Part shown: in pieces, positions 1-7,666 of the stretch | Position numbering within the stretch: the first letter of the stretch is position 1 | How the letters are laid out: the number at the start of each line of letters is the position of its first letter | Source: Bacillota bacterium | GTDB taxonomy: Bacteria; Bacillota; UBA4882; UBA8346 | Direction of reading: 5' to 3' | Length of the DNA stretch: 64,000 bases | Assembly (NCBI GenBank): GCA_029776205.1 | Contig: JAKOTQ010000023.1 | Span: forward strand, 31,974 to 95,973 | Notes under the pieces: generated by a model | Told to the model about the DNA's origin: nothing | The model's input: only the letters and a program-made list of their open reading frames with translations | Database searches by the model: none | Program-made: the position numbers and the translations under genes

Positions 1-1842
1 ATGGCCAAACAACGGGCGATTATCCGGAAACTGCCGGCTGTTGAAACTTTGGGAGCTGCTACTGTGATTTGCTCCGATAAAACCGGTACGTTAACCCAAA
101 ACCAGATGACTGTCCGTAAAATATATGCAGCCGGTGAAATGGTCGATGTCAGCGGCCAGGGGTATTCTCCGGAAGGCCAGTTCTCACAAAACGGGCAAAC
201 GCTGGCGGTACCAGCCGAAGGAGCCCTAAAGACGTTGTTGTTGGCCGGGGCCCTTTGTAATGATGCGAATTTAACTCGGGAAAAGAATGAAGACAATGAA
301 GTCTGGAAAATCATTGGCGATCCGACAGAAGGGGCTCTGGTGGTTGCGGCCGCCAAAGCCGGTGTCCAACGGGAAAAGATCGGCTCTGAATTTCCGAGGG
401 TTTTGGAACTTCCCTTTGATTCGGATCGAAAATTGATGACCACTATTCATCGGGGAAGCCTTCCCGAGAAGTATCTGCGCCAGATAGAGGCGGAACAACC
501 GAAGGGTTTATGGTCCATTACCAAAGGGGCGCCGGATATGGTCCTCAACCGTTGTGTGGCTTATCTTAGCCCGCAGGGAATCCGGGAAATGACGCCCGAA
601 ATCTGCGAAAAACTGTTGGAAATCAATGAGTCCATGGCTAAAGATGCTTTGCGGGTCCTTGGCGTGGCGGTACGGCGGATGCCTCCGGCTGAAGAGGTAC
701 ATCTTGATCACGTGGAAGAAGAGATGATCTTTATCGGGTTCTGGGGCATGATCGACCCGCCACGGCTGGAAGTTCGCGATGCGATTGCCGAATGCCGGGC
801 TGCTGGAATTAAGCCGGTGATGATCACCGGGGACCATCGGGTGACTGCGACAGCGATCGCCAAAGAACTGGGTCTTTTGACCGAAGGGCAATCGGTAGTG
901 AACGGCCAGGAATTGGACCAGATGTCCGATGAAGAGTTGGCGGAGAAAGGTGAACACATTGCCGTGTATGCCCGGGTGTCACCTGAGCATAAAGTGCGGA
1001 TCGTGGATATGTTCCGTAAAAAGGGCCATGTGGTCGCCATGACCGGAGACGGGGTCAATGATGCCCCGGCTTTAAAACGGGCAGATATCGGCGCGGCGAT
1101 GGGCATCGCCGGGACGGACGTAGCCAAAGGCGCTGCCGAAATGGTGTTGGCCGATGATAATTTTGCGACCATTGTCGGTGCGGTTCGAGAAGGCCGGGTT
1201 ATCTTTGAAAATATCAAAAAAGCTGTTTACTTCCTGTTATCCTGTAATATTGGTGAAATTTTCTCCATCTTTTTCGCTATTTTACTCCAATTGCCAGTAC
1301 CTCTGGTCGCTATCCAGATTCTGTGGGTAAACCTGGTAACGCACAGTTTGCCGGCGTTGGCCTTAGGCATGGAACCGGCTGAGCCGGGAATTATGAAGCG
1401 GCAACCCCGGCGAAAAGAGCAAGGAATCTTTACCAAAGGGATGAAGCGGACGATCTTCCTTCAGGGATTGTTCATTGGCTGTATTACTTTGATTGCTTTT
1501 GACATCGGGTACAAAATTGAACATAATGTGGATATGGGACGGACCTTAGCTTTTGCTACTTTGAGTTTTTCCCAGTTGATTCATGTGTTTAATTTCCGGT
1601 CAATTCGGGAATCCATATTTAAGTCTGGCGCTAAAATCAATCCTTATTTGATTGGTGCCAGCGTCATCTCAGGGTTGATTCAGTTGATCGTGATGGAAAT
1701 CCCTTATTTCCGGAGTATCTTTAAAATCGTCTACTTGGATTTGGTTCATTGGGGATATGTGATCGGTTTGTCCTTATTGACCATTCCTGTTGTGGAATTA
1801 TGGAAAGCCATATTTATACGTAAGCACTGTAAAGATTGCTAA
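1..1842 (+). CDS. P-type cation (Ca2+-type) ATPase, C-terminal 613 residues
   Basis: This is the 3' part of an ATP-driven cation pump of the PacL/SERCA type in the cytoplasmic membrane. The frame is open at base 1, and the first codon only happens to be ATG: the text leading into the DKTGTLTQ phosphorylation motif (around residues 26-33) is normally internal, so the actuator domain and first four membrane helices lie upstream of the window. Visible are the nucleotide-binding domain (KGAPD near 177), the TGDH and TGDGVNDAP hinge motifs (near 276 and 348) and about six C-terminal membrane helices. Calcium specificity is inferred from overall resemblance to PacL; other divalent or monovalent cations are possible. 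It ends in a strong terminator. Confidence 0.9.
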   Translation: MAKQRAIIRKLPAVETLGAATVICSDKTGTLTQNQMTVRKIYAAGEMVDVSGQGYSPEGQFSQNGQTLAVPAEGALKTLLLAGALCNDANLTREKNEDNEVWKIIGDPTEGALVVAAAKAGVQREKIGSEFPRVLELPFDSDRKLMTTIHRGSLPEKYLRQIEAEQPKGLWSITKGAPDMVLNRCVAYLSPQGIREMTPEICEKLLEINESMAKDALRVLGVAVRRMPPAEEVHLDHVEEEMIFIGFWGMIDPPRLEVRDAIAECRAAGIKPVMITGDHRVTATAIAKELGLLTEGQSVVNGQELDQMSDEELAEKGEHIAVYARVSPEHKVRIVDMFRKKGHVVAMTGDGVNDAPALKRADIGAAMGIAGTDVAKGAAEMVLADDNFATIVGAVREGRVIFENIKKAVYFLLSCNIGEIFSIFFAILLQLPVPLVAIQILWVNLVTHSLPALALGMEPAEPGIMKRQPRRKEQGIFTKGMKRTIFLQGLFIGCITLIAFDIGYKIEHNVDMGRTLAFATLSFSQLIHVFNFRSIRESIFKSGAKINPYLIGASVISGLIQLIVMEIPYFRSIFKIVYLDLVHWGYVIGLSLLTIPVVELWKAIFIRKHCKDC

Positions 1843-1872
1843 AAAAGGACTGCCGCAAGGCAGTCCTTTTTT
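1841..1872 (+). terminator. Rho-independent terminator after the P-type ATPase
   Basis: Perfect stem AAGGACTGCC / GGCAGTCCTT with a GCAA loop, flanked by runs of A and T. It starts on the stop codon of the ATPase gene and could work in both directions, serving the converging phosphatase gene as well. Confidence 0.9.
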
Positions 1873-1935
1873 ATAGGCATGAGGCATGGAGAGCTTGGGA
1901 TAATCAGTCTATTCAGACCTCATCCATCCTGCACT

Positions 1936-2460
1936 TTAGAGCGGAGTTTCTGCTTTTAAGCAAAGGATTCGTTCGGCAGCTTCGCCTAAATGGGTGCAGG
2001 TTATTTCTGCATAGGGGTCAGGATCACCTAATTTTATGGTGCGGCATCCGGCAGCTTTTCCGGCCATACTGTCGGTTTCGCGGTCGCCAATCATCCAACA
2101 AAGTGCAGGGTCCAGATGGTATTTGTCGATCAATGTTTGGAGCATTCCGGGTTTGGGCTTACGGCAGTTGCAAGGATGATGAAAGTGGGGGCAATAGACG
2201 ATCTCGTCAATCTCAGCGTTTTCGGCGGCCAGAAGTAACCGGAGTTGGCTGTGGATGGCCTCCAGTTGGCGGTGGGTAAGAAAGCCAAGTTCGATTCCAC
2301 CTTGATTGGTGACGATAAAGACGTAGTAGCCAGCTTCTTTCAGTTGCCGGATGGCACTAGAGACCCAGGGGTATAGCACCAAATCCCGGGGGTGATTGAC
2401 ATGACGGGTATTGTCGTTAATGACGCCGTCCCGGTCCAGAAAAATCGCAGCATTGGGCAT
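1936..2460 (-). CDS. HAD-IIIA phosphatase, GmhB/histidinol-phosphatase-like
   Basis: Small cytoplasmic haloacid-dehalogenase phosphatase (174 aa). The nucleophile motif FLDRDGVIND is at the N-terminus, followed by the VTNQGG motif, a zinc-binding loop of the CPHFHHPCNC type, then CRKPKPGM and the IGDRETD acid motif, which is the pattern of D-glycero-D-manno-heptose 1,7-bisphosphate phosphatase and related histidinol phosphatases. I placed the start at 2460 because AGGAG lies 8 bases upstream; the longer frame to 2577 would overlap the upstream exonuclease and has no ribosome site. It lies 76 bases behind the exonuclease gene and is probably co-transcribed. The true substrate is not decidable; heptose phosphate would fit a two-membrane envelope. 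Confidence 0.85.
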   Translation of the reverse strand: MPNAAIFLDRDGVINDNTRHVNHPRDLVLYPWVSSAIRQLKEAGYYVFIVTNQGGIELGFLTHRQLEAIHSQLRLLLAAENAEIDEIVYCPHFHHPCNCRKPKPGMLQTLIDKYHLDPALCWMIGDRETDSMAGKAAGCRTIKLGDPDPYAEITCTHLGEAAERILCLKAETPL

Positions 2461-2536
2461 AATTGACACTCCTATGGCGCTTTTTGGAGTTATTATTCCC
2501 AGGAACCTGCCGTTGGCCGGTGGGAGCGAATGGTTG

Positions 2537-3133
2537 TTATCCGGATTGTTCTTTGGCAGCAGGCTGTAATCTTTCAATCAGCTCCAAAAGGTAGGACTTT
2601 CCTTCCGGATTTTGATGGGACAATAACAGCAGGCAGGCACGGACATCGGCATCAGCCCGGTGAGCGGTTTCCACTTGAATGTCATGAGCAGTCAACAAGT
2701 TTTGCAAACCCCGGGACCGGTATCCTTTACGGTACCAGTTAATACCGGTCATTGAACAGAGCCACGGTTTGGACGCAGCTTCCGGAAATAGACGTTTAAC
2801 GAAACTCAGATCAAATTGGGCGTTGTGGGCGATAATAAATTCCGCTTGGTTGATCATGGTTTCGATGCGGCTATGATCAAGGATTTTGCCCTGAACCGCT
2901 TTTTTACTGATGCGGTGAACCCGGTAGGCCCCGGGAGAAATGGGGCAGGATGGTTCCCTGAGTCCCACGTATTGGTCAATGGTTTCCAGGATTTTTCCCG
3001 TTTGCCGATGGTAAGAAAATAAAACGATGGCCATTTCAATGATTTCTTCAACTGCCGGGTTTAAGCCGGTCGTTTCTACGTCGATAAAGGCAGCTTTCCC
3101 AATAAGGGGATCTTGAATATGTAAGTTGGTCAT
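2537..3133 (-). CDS. DEDDh 3'-5' exonuclease, DNA polymerase III epsilon-like
   Basis: 198-residue nuclease of the DnaQ/epsilon superfamily. ExoI is DVETTG (residues 18-23), ExoII is HNAQFD (near 100-105) and ExoIII is HRADADVRA (near 157), so all acidic residues and the histidine of a DEDDh two-metal exonuclease are present. Such stand-alone proteins remove 3' nucleotides in proofreading, repair or RNA trimming; no polymerase or BRCT domain is attached. The ATG at 3133 follows AAAGGAA. It is the first gene of a two-gene minus-strand unit with the HAD phosphatase. Confidence 0.88.
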   Translation of the reverse strand: MTNLHIQDPLIGKAAFIDVETTGLNPAVEEIIEMAIVLFSYHRQTGKILETIDQYVGLREPSCPISPGAYRVHRISKKAVQGKILDHSRIETMINQAEFIIAHNAQFDLSFVKRLFPEAASKPWLCSMTGINWYRKGYRSRGLQNLLTAHDIQVETAHRADADVRACLLLLSHQNPEGKSYLLELIERLQPAAKEQSG

Positions 3134-3342
3134 GTTTTTCCTTTCTTGGAATATTTTAGGTATATCGATAAAACTTTTTCGTTCAGAATTAATTCTTGTT
3201 TAATTCTTGGAAAGGCAAGAATATCCTGCTGTTTTTATATAACAGAAAATTTAATCAAAATGTAACAGGCGATGGTGAATCAGGACCGAATTGCTTCAAT
3301 ATTAGAGTCAATAAGTATACTGTTGAGAAAAGAGGAAAAATC

Positions 3343-4233
3343 ATGAAACAGTTGAAAAGGCGGGGACTGCCCTTTGTGGCGATTATTGCAACGGTCTTGT
3401 TTTGGGGATTGTCGTATATCAGTACGAAAAGCCTGTTGGAAACGATGACGCCCTTTCAAATTGCCGCTTGCCGTTATGGATTGACCGTTATCATTCTCCT
3501 TGGGATAGGATTTGGGATGCGTTGGTTGAAACCGTTGCCGTTTCGGGAATTGCCCCGGTTAATGCTGGCAGCGTTCATCGGTATCGGGGTTTATTTTGTT
3601 TGTGAAAATTCTGGACTGAAGCTAACGACGGCCGGAATGGGTTCTTTAATCATCGCGACAATTCCGGTGATTAATACGATAGTGACGGCGTTTTGGATGA
3701 AAAAACCCACCTCTAGTATGGTGTGGGTTGGCGTCTTGCTCTCGGTGGCGGGCGTTTTTATCATTCTCCAAGGCGGGGCCGACTTTTCCTTCCAATCTCT
3801 CTGGGGAAATCTGTTGGTGCTCGGAGCTGCTTTTTCCTGGGTTGCTTATACATTGCTTAATCAGCCGTTGAGCCGAGCCTATGATGTCTTTTCGCTCAAT
3901 GCTTATCAGGCTGTATTTGGGGCTATATTCCTGATTATTTTGGCTTGGATGGAAGGGGTGGACATGCCACGGTTTACCCCGGGGATTGCCGTTAATCTGG
4001 TGTTTTTAGCCTTTTGTTGTTCCGCGTTAGGTTATTTCTTTTACAATTATGCCTTGCGTCATTTAGGTTCCACTGTGGTGACAACTTTTATTAACTTCAT
4101 TCCGGTTGTCGGCGTTTTGGGCGGAGTATTTATTTTAGGAGAGAGTTTGGGTATTTCCCAAATTGTCGGTGGAGTCATTATTTTAACCGGCGTATTTTTG
4201 GTCAGTATGGGCGAGAGTCGAGTAACGGCGTGA
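3343..4233 (+). CDS. EamA/DMT-family transporter
   Basis: Integral membrane protein of 296 aa with ten predicted helices in two EamA repeats, the usual architecture of drug/metabolite transporters (RhaT/YdcZ group). These export or import amino acids, nucleosides or other small metabolites; the substrate cannot be read from sequence. The start at 3343 (MKQLKRRG) follows AGAGGAAAA, whereas the frame extends 49 codons further without a ribosome site. It stands alone between the divergent exonuclease gene and a convergent LOG gene, and is followed by an intergenic inverted repeat. Confidence 0.85.
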   Translation: MKQLKRRGLPFVAIIATVLFWGLSYISTKSLLETMTPFQIAACRYGLTVIILLGIGFGMRWLKPLPFRELPRLMLAAFIGIGVYFVCENSGLKLTTAGMGSLIIATIPVINTIVTAFWMKKPTSSMVWVGVLLSVAGVFIILQGGADFSFQSLWGNLLVLGAAFSWVAYTLLNQPLSRAYDVFSLNAYQAVFGAIFLIILAWMEGVDMPRFTPGIAVNLVFLAFCCSALGYFFYNYALRHLGSTVVTTFINFIPVVGVLGGVFILGESLGISQIVGGVIILTGVFLVSMGESRVTA

Positions 4234-4242
4234 GCCGTTGAT

Positions 4243-4325
4243 AGTTGACAGTGTACAGTAGACAGTTATTAATTCTGTTGGTTTGATGGATGCCTTTTCA
4301 AACTGTTAACTGTAAACTGTCAACT
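4243..4325. repeat. Intergenic inverted repeat, AGTTGACAGT / ACTGTAAACTGTCAACT arms
   Basis: The arms AGTTGACAGTGTACAG (from 4243) and CTGTAAACTGTCAACT (to 4325) are near-complementary and rich in GACAG/CTGTC steps. It fills the gap between two convergent genes and could form a long hairpin. It resembles in style, though not exactly in sequence, the repeats at about 30.4 and 35.7 kb. Confidence 0.6.
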
Positions 4326-4334
4326 CACTGAACG

Positions 4335-4913
4335 TTATCCGTTCGCCCATTTTTCGGGGAGGGGTTCGGGCCGGTAATGGTCGATATAGTCCAGACAGGC
4401 TTCAATGTTGTCTGTGACGAAGTAGAGTTGTTGCGAATCGGGTCTGGCAAAATGCTGGTCGATGACTTCGTCGAATTGACGTAACAACGGGTCGTAATAG
4501 CCATTGATATTCAGGATGACAATGGCTTTTTGATGGTAACCGAGCTGCTTGAGAGTGATGATCTCCAAAAGTTCTTCCAGGGTACCATATCCGCCGGGTA
4601 AGGCGATGAATGCATCGGAGCGTTCGTCCATAACCGCTTCACGGGTACGTAAATCTTTGGTGACGATGAACTCGTCGCAATTTTCATAAGCGACACCTTT
4701 AATATTTAATGCTTCAGGAATAACTCCGATGACTTTACCGTGATGTTCATGCACAGCGCGTGCGGTAGCTCCCATCAGTCCGCGCATACCGCCACCGAAA
4801 AGTAGAATATCTCCGTGCTTGGCGATAGATGCTCCCAGTTGGGCAGCAGTTTCAAAGTAGATTGGGTCCAGTTCGTTACTGGACGAACTATAGACACAGA
4901 TTGTACGATTCAT
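4335..4913 (-). CDS. LOG-family nucleotide 5'-monophosphate phosphoribohydrolase
   Basis: 192-residue Rossmann-fold protein of the LOG (TIGR00730) family. It has the GGGMRGLMG nucleotide loop (near 40-48), the paired R-x-x-R-K-like region TREAVMDERSD, and the signature PGGYGTLEEL (near 104-113). Family members cleave the N-glycosidic bond of purine nucleoside monophosphates; plant and some bacterial members activate cytokinins. The bacterial role is usually purine nucleotide turnover. I chose ATG 4913 because AAGGA lies 8 bases upstream; the ATG at 4922 directly touches that site. No operon partner. Confidence 0.87.
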   Translation of the reverse strand: MNRTICVYSSSSNELDPIYFETAAQLGASIAKHGDILLFGGGMRGLMGATARAVHEHHGKVIGVIPEALNIKGVAYENCDEFIVTKDLRTREAVMDERSDAFIALPGGYGTLEELLEIITLKQLGYHQKAIVILNINGYYDPLLRQFDEVIDQHFARPDSQQLYFVTDNIEACLDYIDHYRPEPLPEKWANG

Positions 4914-4922
4914 CGTGATCAT

Positions 4923-5159
4923 CCTTTTGTTTTTGAATTATTATATCATATCTTATCCTGATATTTAGTATGACTCCAATAGGTATCTGGCCATAGCGGT
5001 ATTGGTTAGTTTCATCATGGGGTTGCAATTGGAGTGTAAATCGATATAAATCCTGTTAAAAACGGTTTTTTGAAAAAATTTATCATCGGAAAACCGTTGG
5101 CATTAAAGGATTTTTAGCGGTTTTACCAGGATTTTGAATGAAATTTTTTAAATTTACTA
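4923..5159. other. Intergenic region upstream of the tRNA cluster
   Basis: AT-rich stretch without a credible coding frame. It contains imperfect repeats of the type AACGGTTTT / AAAACCGTT (around 5059-5098) that could form a weak hairpin. I see no other feature here. Confidence 0.5.
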
Positions 5160-5188
5160 TTTACAGATCGGGGTATTTTAGGTATACT
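5160..5188 (+). promoter_or_regulatory. Sigma-A promoter of the tRNA cluster
   Basis: TTTACA at 5160-5165, a 17-base spacer, then TATACT at 5183-5188. The predicted start site lies about 25 bases before tRNA-Val. Confidence 0.8.
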
Positions 5189-5219
5189 AATAAATGCGCC
5201 GCCGAGAGGTGGTAAAAAC

Positions 5220-5296
5220 GGGCGATTAGCTCAGTTGGTGAGAGCACCTGCCTTACAAGCAGGGGGCCGTAGGTTCGAGTCCTACATTGCCCACCA
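5220..5296 (+). tRNA. tRNA-Val(TAC)
   Basis: Full cloverleaf: acceptor GGGCGAT/ATTGCCC with one G-T pair, anticodon stem CCTGC/GCAGG enclosing CTTACAA (anticodon TAC), T loop GGTTCGAGTCC. The CCA end is encoded. First gene of a six-tRNA cluster. Confidence 0.96.
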
Positions 5297-5303
5297 TATT
5301 TAC

Positions 5304-5381
5304 GGAGCCGTGGTGTAGTCGGTCTAACATGCCAGCCTGTCACGCTGGAGATCGCGGGTTCGAGTCCCGTCGGCTCCGCCA
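5304..5381 (+). tRNA. tRNA-Asp(GTC)
   Basis: Acceptor GGAGCCG/CGGCTCC with discriminator G and encoded CCA. Anticodon arm CCAGC-CTGTCAC-GCTGG gives anticodon GTC. It follows tRNA-Val by 7 bases, so the two share the promoter at 5160. Confidence 0.96.
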
Positions 5382-5411
5382 TCAAAAACAAAAAGTAAAA
5401 ATAAAAATAGC

Positions 5412-5440
5412 TTGACAAATAGTTGAAAACAGAATATAAT
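5412..5440 (+). promoter_or_regulatory. Consensus sigma-A promoter within the tRNA cluster
   Basis: A textbook TTGACA (5412-5417), 17-base spacer and TATAAT (5435-5440), 16 bases before tRNA-Phe. It splits the cluster into Val-Asp and Phe-Gly(-Cys-Leu) transcription units. Confidence 0.9.
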
Positions 5441-5456
5441 AGTAGTTGTCTCAAGC

Positions 5457-5532
<76 letters not shown>

Positions 5533-5552
5533 TAAAATACTTCACAAAAGAT

Positions 5553-5627
5553 GCGGAAGTAGCTCAGCGGTAGAGCATCGCCTTGCCAAGGCGAGGGTCG
5601 CGGGTTCAAATCCCGTTTTCCGCTCCA
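5553..5627 (+). tRNA. tRNA-Gly(GCC)
   Basis: Acceptor GCGGAAG/TTTCCGC, discriminator T, encoded CCA. Anticodon arm TCGCC-TTGCCAA-GGCGA, anticodon GCC. Short D loop as usual for tRNA-Gly. Confidence 0.96.
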
Positions 5628-5640
5628 AAAAGTTTACAAC

Positions 5641-5669
5641 GTATAGACAGGTATTTTACCTGTCTATAC
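5641..5669. repeat. Perfect 13-bp inverted repeat between tRNA genes
   Basis: GTATAGACAGGTA and its exact complement TACCTGTCTATAC flank a TTT loop. There is no immediate T run, so it may be a processing hairpin or a weak terminator between tRNA-Gly and tRNA-Cys rather than a standard terminator. Confidence 0.7.
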
Positions 5670-5708
5670 TTAACAGATAAGGTTTTTTAGCATAATATAA
5701 AATTATAC

Positions 5709-5783
<75 letters not shown>

Positions 5784-5801
5784 AAAAAGTTTATACGGTT
5801 T

Positions 5802-5889
5802 GCCGAAGTGGCGGAACTGGCAGACGCAAGGGACTTAAAATCCCTCGGTCCAAAAGACCGTACCGGTTCGATTCCGGTCTTCGGCACCA
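5802..5889 (+). tRNA. tRNA-Leu(TAA)
   Basis: Class II tRNA of 88 bases: acceptor GCCGAAG/CTTCGGC, anticodon loop CTTAAAA (anticodon TAA), a long variable arm CGGTCCAAAAGACCG, T loop GGTTCGATTCC and encoded CCA. Its 3' 18 bases are repeated 148 bases downstream. Confidence 0.96.
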
Positions 5890-5929
5890 ATTTTGGAAAC
5901 CAGCGTATAGCGCTGGTTTTCGTGTTTTA

Positions 5930-6037
5930 CGAAGACCGGAATCAGAACCGATGTTGCGAGCCAGGGATGGCGAGCACACCGGTACGTTCCCACGACGGGA
6001 TTTCGACCGGAGGGAGAACTTCCGGTCTTCGGCACCA
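5930..6037. repeat. tRNA-Leu-derived repeat: one inverted and one direct copy of the tRNA 3' end
   Basis: Bases 6020-6037 repeat exactly the last 18 bases of tRNA-Leu (5872-5889), including CCA. Bases 5930-5950 are an inverted copy of the same T-arm (one extra base). The two copies can pair with each other over 12 bp. The roughly 70 bases between them are GC-rich, non-coding as far as I can see, and unlike the flanking AT-rich DNA. This looks like a decayed tRNA, a small palindromic element or an attachment-site remnant. Confidence 0.65.
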
Positions 6038-6047
6038 TTTATAAATT

Positions 6048-6083
6048 AAAGGTTTTAAAAGTTATATTACTTTTAAGACCTTT
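6048..6083 (+). terminator. Possible terminator of the tRNA cluster
   Basis: AAAGGTTTTAAAAGT pairs with ACTTTTAAGACCTTT with one G-T pair. AT-rich stem, followed by CATTTTA; moderate strength. Confidence 0.55.
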
Positions 6084-6156
6084 CATTTTAACCATAACTC
6101 ATTTCGTTGTATACTTATTTCTCTTGAAAAACATTAAACTGAGATAAAACATGAAT

Positions 6157-6180
6157 GCCGCCTAAATGGGCGGTTTTTTA
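6157..6180 (+). terminator. Rho-independent terminator
   Basis: CCGCC (6158-6162) / GGCGG (6169-6173) with a six-base loop, followed by TTTTTTA. No gene is visible directly upstream; it may back up the tRNA cluster terminator. Confidence 0.65.
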
Positions 6181-6331
6181 TTGTCTTTTTACGGGAGATT
6201 ATTTTTTCTCCGGTTTTAAAACGGAATTGATGATTATAATCAGATATCATACATTCGCCAAAAAAAGTAATTCCTAAAATTGCCCAAATAGGATAATATT
6301 ATCTTTAAGAAATAAGTAAAGGCGTGAAAGA

Positions 6332-6592
6332 ATGTACGATATTGTGATAGTCGGAGGGCCGCAGGTTCAACTTTGGCACGATCAATATAAAGTATTGCTT
6401 ATAGAAAAACGTACTTTTCAGGAATCGTTGTATGGAGGTTTGCAAAAATGTTGCGGCGGCCTTTTAGATCCTGATATTATTTATAAAAATATGAAAAAAC
6501 CTTTTATGTATAATAAAGTTTTGCGAAAATATATTATGCAATCGGGTATTCAAAGCATAAAACAGCGGAGGTTATACGGCAGTGAGTATTGA
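6332..6592 (+). pseudogene. Decayed N-terminus of an FAD-dependent (geranylgeranyl-reductase-like) oxidoreductase
   Basis: The frame starts MYDIVIVGG, the beta-strand and first glycines of an FAD-binding Rossmann fold, and later reads YKVLLIEKR and KCCGGLLDPD, which is typical of clostridial FAD oxidoreductases of the geranylgeranyl-reductase type. Between these pieces the frame is wrong: reading bases 6361-6386 one frame over gives AGSTLARS, exactly the missing part of the GPAG motif. One base lost near 6360 and a compensating shift near 6386 therefore interrupt the motif. After about base 6490 the similarity ends and the frame stops after 86 codons, versus several hundred in intact relatives. 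I read this as a gene remnant. Upstream AAAGG is a fair ribosome site, so a short peptide might still be made. Confidence 0.65.
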
Positions 6593-7073
6593 AAGCGTTA
6601 AACGGGAGTTTGAAGCCAATGGCTGGGATTTGGAAGTAATTGAATTTGATGAAAGCAGTGCTACGGTAGATTTAGCTGCCAGGGTATTGGGTGTTGAGCC
6701 GGGGCGGATCGCCAAAAGCATGGTCTTTCGTTTGAAAGACCGGGATATCATGATTTTATTTAAAGGCGATGCCCGGATTGACAATCGAAAGTTCCGGGAG
6801 TGTTTTGGGGAAAAGGCCAGTCTGCTAAAGCCGGAGTTGGTGTTGGAAGTCACGGGCCATCCGGTGGGCGGAGTCTGTCCATTCGGGCTAAAACAACCGC
6901 TTACGGTTTATCTGGACCAATCACTCCAGGATTTTGACTATGTTTATCCTGCAGGCGGAACGCCCAATTCGGCGGTGAAAATCAGCGTGGATCGTTTGGC
7001 AGAACTTACCAGAGGACATTGGGTTGATGTGTCCAAAGAATCCGAACGGCCGCAGCAGGCGGTGAATATGTGA
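6582..7073 (+). CDS. YbaK/ProX-type aminoacyl-tRNA deacylase
   Basis: Soluble protein of 163 aa covering the whole YbaK/aminoacyl-tRNA editing domain. Family members hydrolyse mischarged tRNA such as Cys-tRNA(Pro). The conserved lysine region (AKSMVFRLKD), the glycine-rich GGVCPFGL motif and the PAGGTPN loop near the end are all present. The start is GTG at 6582, ten bases after GGAGG; it overlaps the tail of the upstream pseudogene frame by 11 bases. Which mischarged tRNA is edited is not decidable here. Confidence 0.88.
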   Translation: MSIESVKREFEANGWDLEVIEFDESSATVDLAARVLGVEPGRIAKSMVFRLKDRDIMILFKGDARIDNRKFRECFGEKASLLKPELVLEVTGHPVGGVCPFGLKQPLTVYLDQSLQDFDYVYPAGGTPNSAVKISVDRLAELTRGHWVDVSKESERPQQAVNM

Positions 7074-7080
7074 AGAACGT

Positions 7081-7392
7081 TTAGTCCATAAATTGCACGG
7101 TTTCCATATATCGCGCATAGGCCACGTTTTTTTCGACCTTAACCACCACATAGTGTTTGTTGTCATCGGTGATCAATTCGTCTCCCTTGGTGACCGGAGC
7201 GGATGAGACGGTCATTAGAAGTTTCCCCGTCTTTTCTTCGACGATTCGGTAATAGGCGTATTGCCGGGGGACGGTCCGGCTGGGTGCCGGCCGGGTATGG
7301 TCTTGATCTTTCCGAAGCAACAGCCCGGTGATGAAGAATAAGGCCGTTAATCCGATAAGCAGATAAATCAGAATTTTGCGCGGCTTGGTCAA
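7081..7392 (-). CDS. Small membrane-anchored protein, possibly sporulation related
   Basis: 103 aa with one N-terminal membrane helix (ILIYLLIGLTALFFITG) and a short outside domain of about 60 residues containing YYRIVEEKTGKLL, KGDELITDDNKHY and VVVKVEKNVAYAR. From memory this block resembles the short region at the N-terminus of some clostridial SpoIIP proteins, but the catalytic SpoIIP domain is absent, so no function is assigned. I chose TTG at 7392 because GGGAG lies 8 bases before it; longer in-frame starts lack a ribosome site. A 59-codon frame ends 16 bases upstream and may be its operon partner. Confidence 0.55.
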   Translation of the reverse strand: MTKPRKILIYLLIGLTALFFITGLLLRKDQDHTRPAPSRTVPRQYAYYRIVEEKTGKLLMTVSSAPVTKGDELITDDNKHYVVVKVEKNVAYARYMETVQFMD

Positions 7393-7408
7393 GTTGATCA
7401 CTCCCGCT

Positions 7409-7588
7409 TTAGTTTGCCCAATCCCGGATGTTTGATGAGGAAAATTCGGTGAAACTCTTGCTGGACCGCTGTTCGGTTTTTCTACCGTTGTCAACATCTG
7501 GAGATATCCGGCCGTATTGGATGCTTATCACATACTGACGGCCGTCTTTTAATAGGAAGTTAATGTCTTGGCGGAAGGAGTTCGTCAT
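7409..7588 (-). CDS. Possible small protein of unknown function
   Basis: 59-codon frame beginning MTNSFRQDINFLLKDGRQY. It ends 16 bases before the start of the small membrane protein gene on the same strand, as in an operon, and the first half reads like a compact beta-rich domain. Against it: no recognisable ribosome site before ATG 7588 and no family that I recognise. Treat as tentative. Confidence 0.3.
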   Translation of the reverse strand: MTNSFRQDINFLLKDGRQYVISIQYGRISPDVDNGRKTEQRSSKSFTEFSSSNIRDWAN

Positions 7589-7666
7589 TTGGTTTTGAAT
7601 TGTTAAAAAAATACGTGATCCCGGGCGAAGAGGAAACGTGCCAGGGGATTGGTTGGAGGAACGGCG

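Noticed and set aside
708..1217. Long minus-strand frame (169 codons) inside the P-type ATPase gene
   Set aside because: It lies wholly within a strongly conserved ATPase sequence, has low-complexity Ser/Thr/Ala-rich translation and no ribosome site.
5641..5669. Standard terminator inside the tRNA cluster
   Set aside because: The perfect hairpin lacks an adjoining T run, so it is listed only as an inverted repeat.
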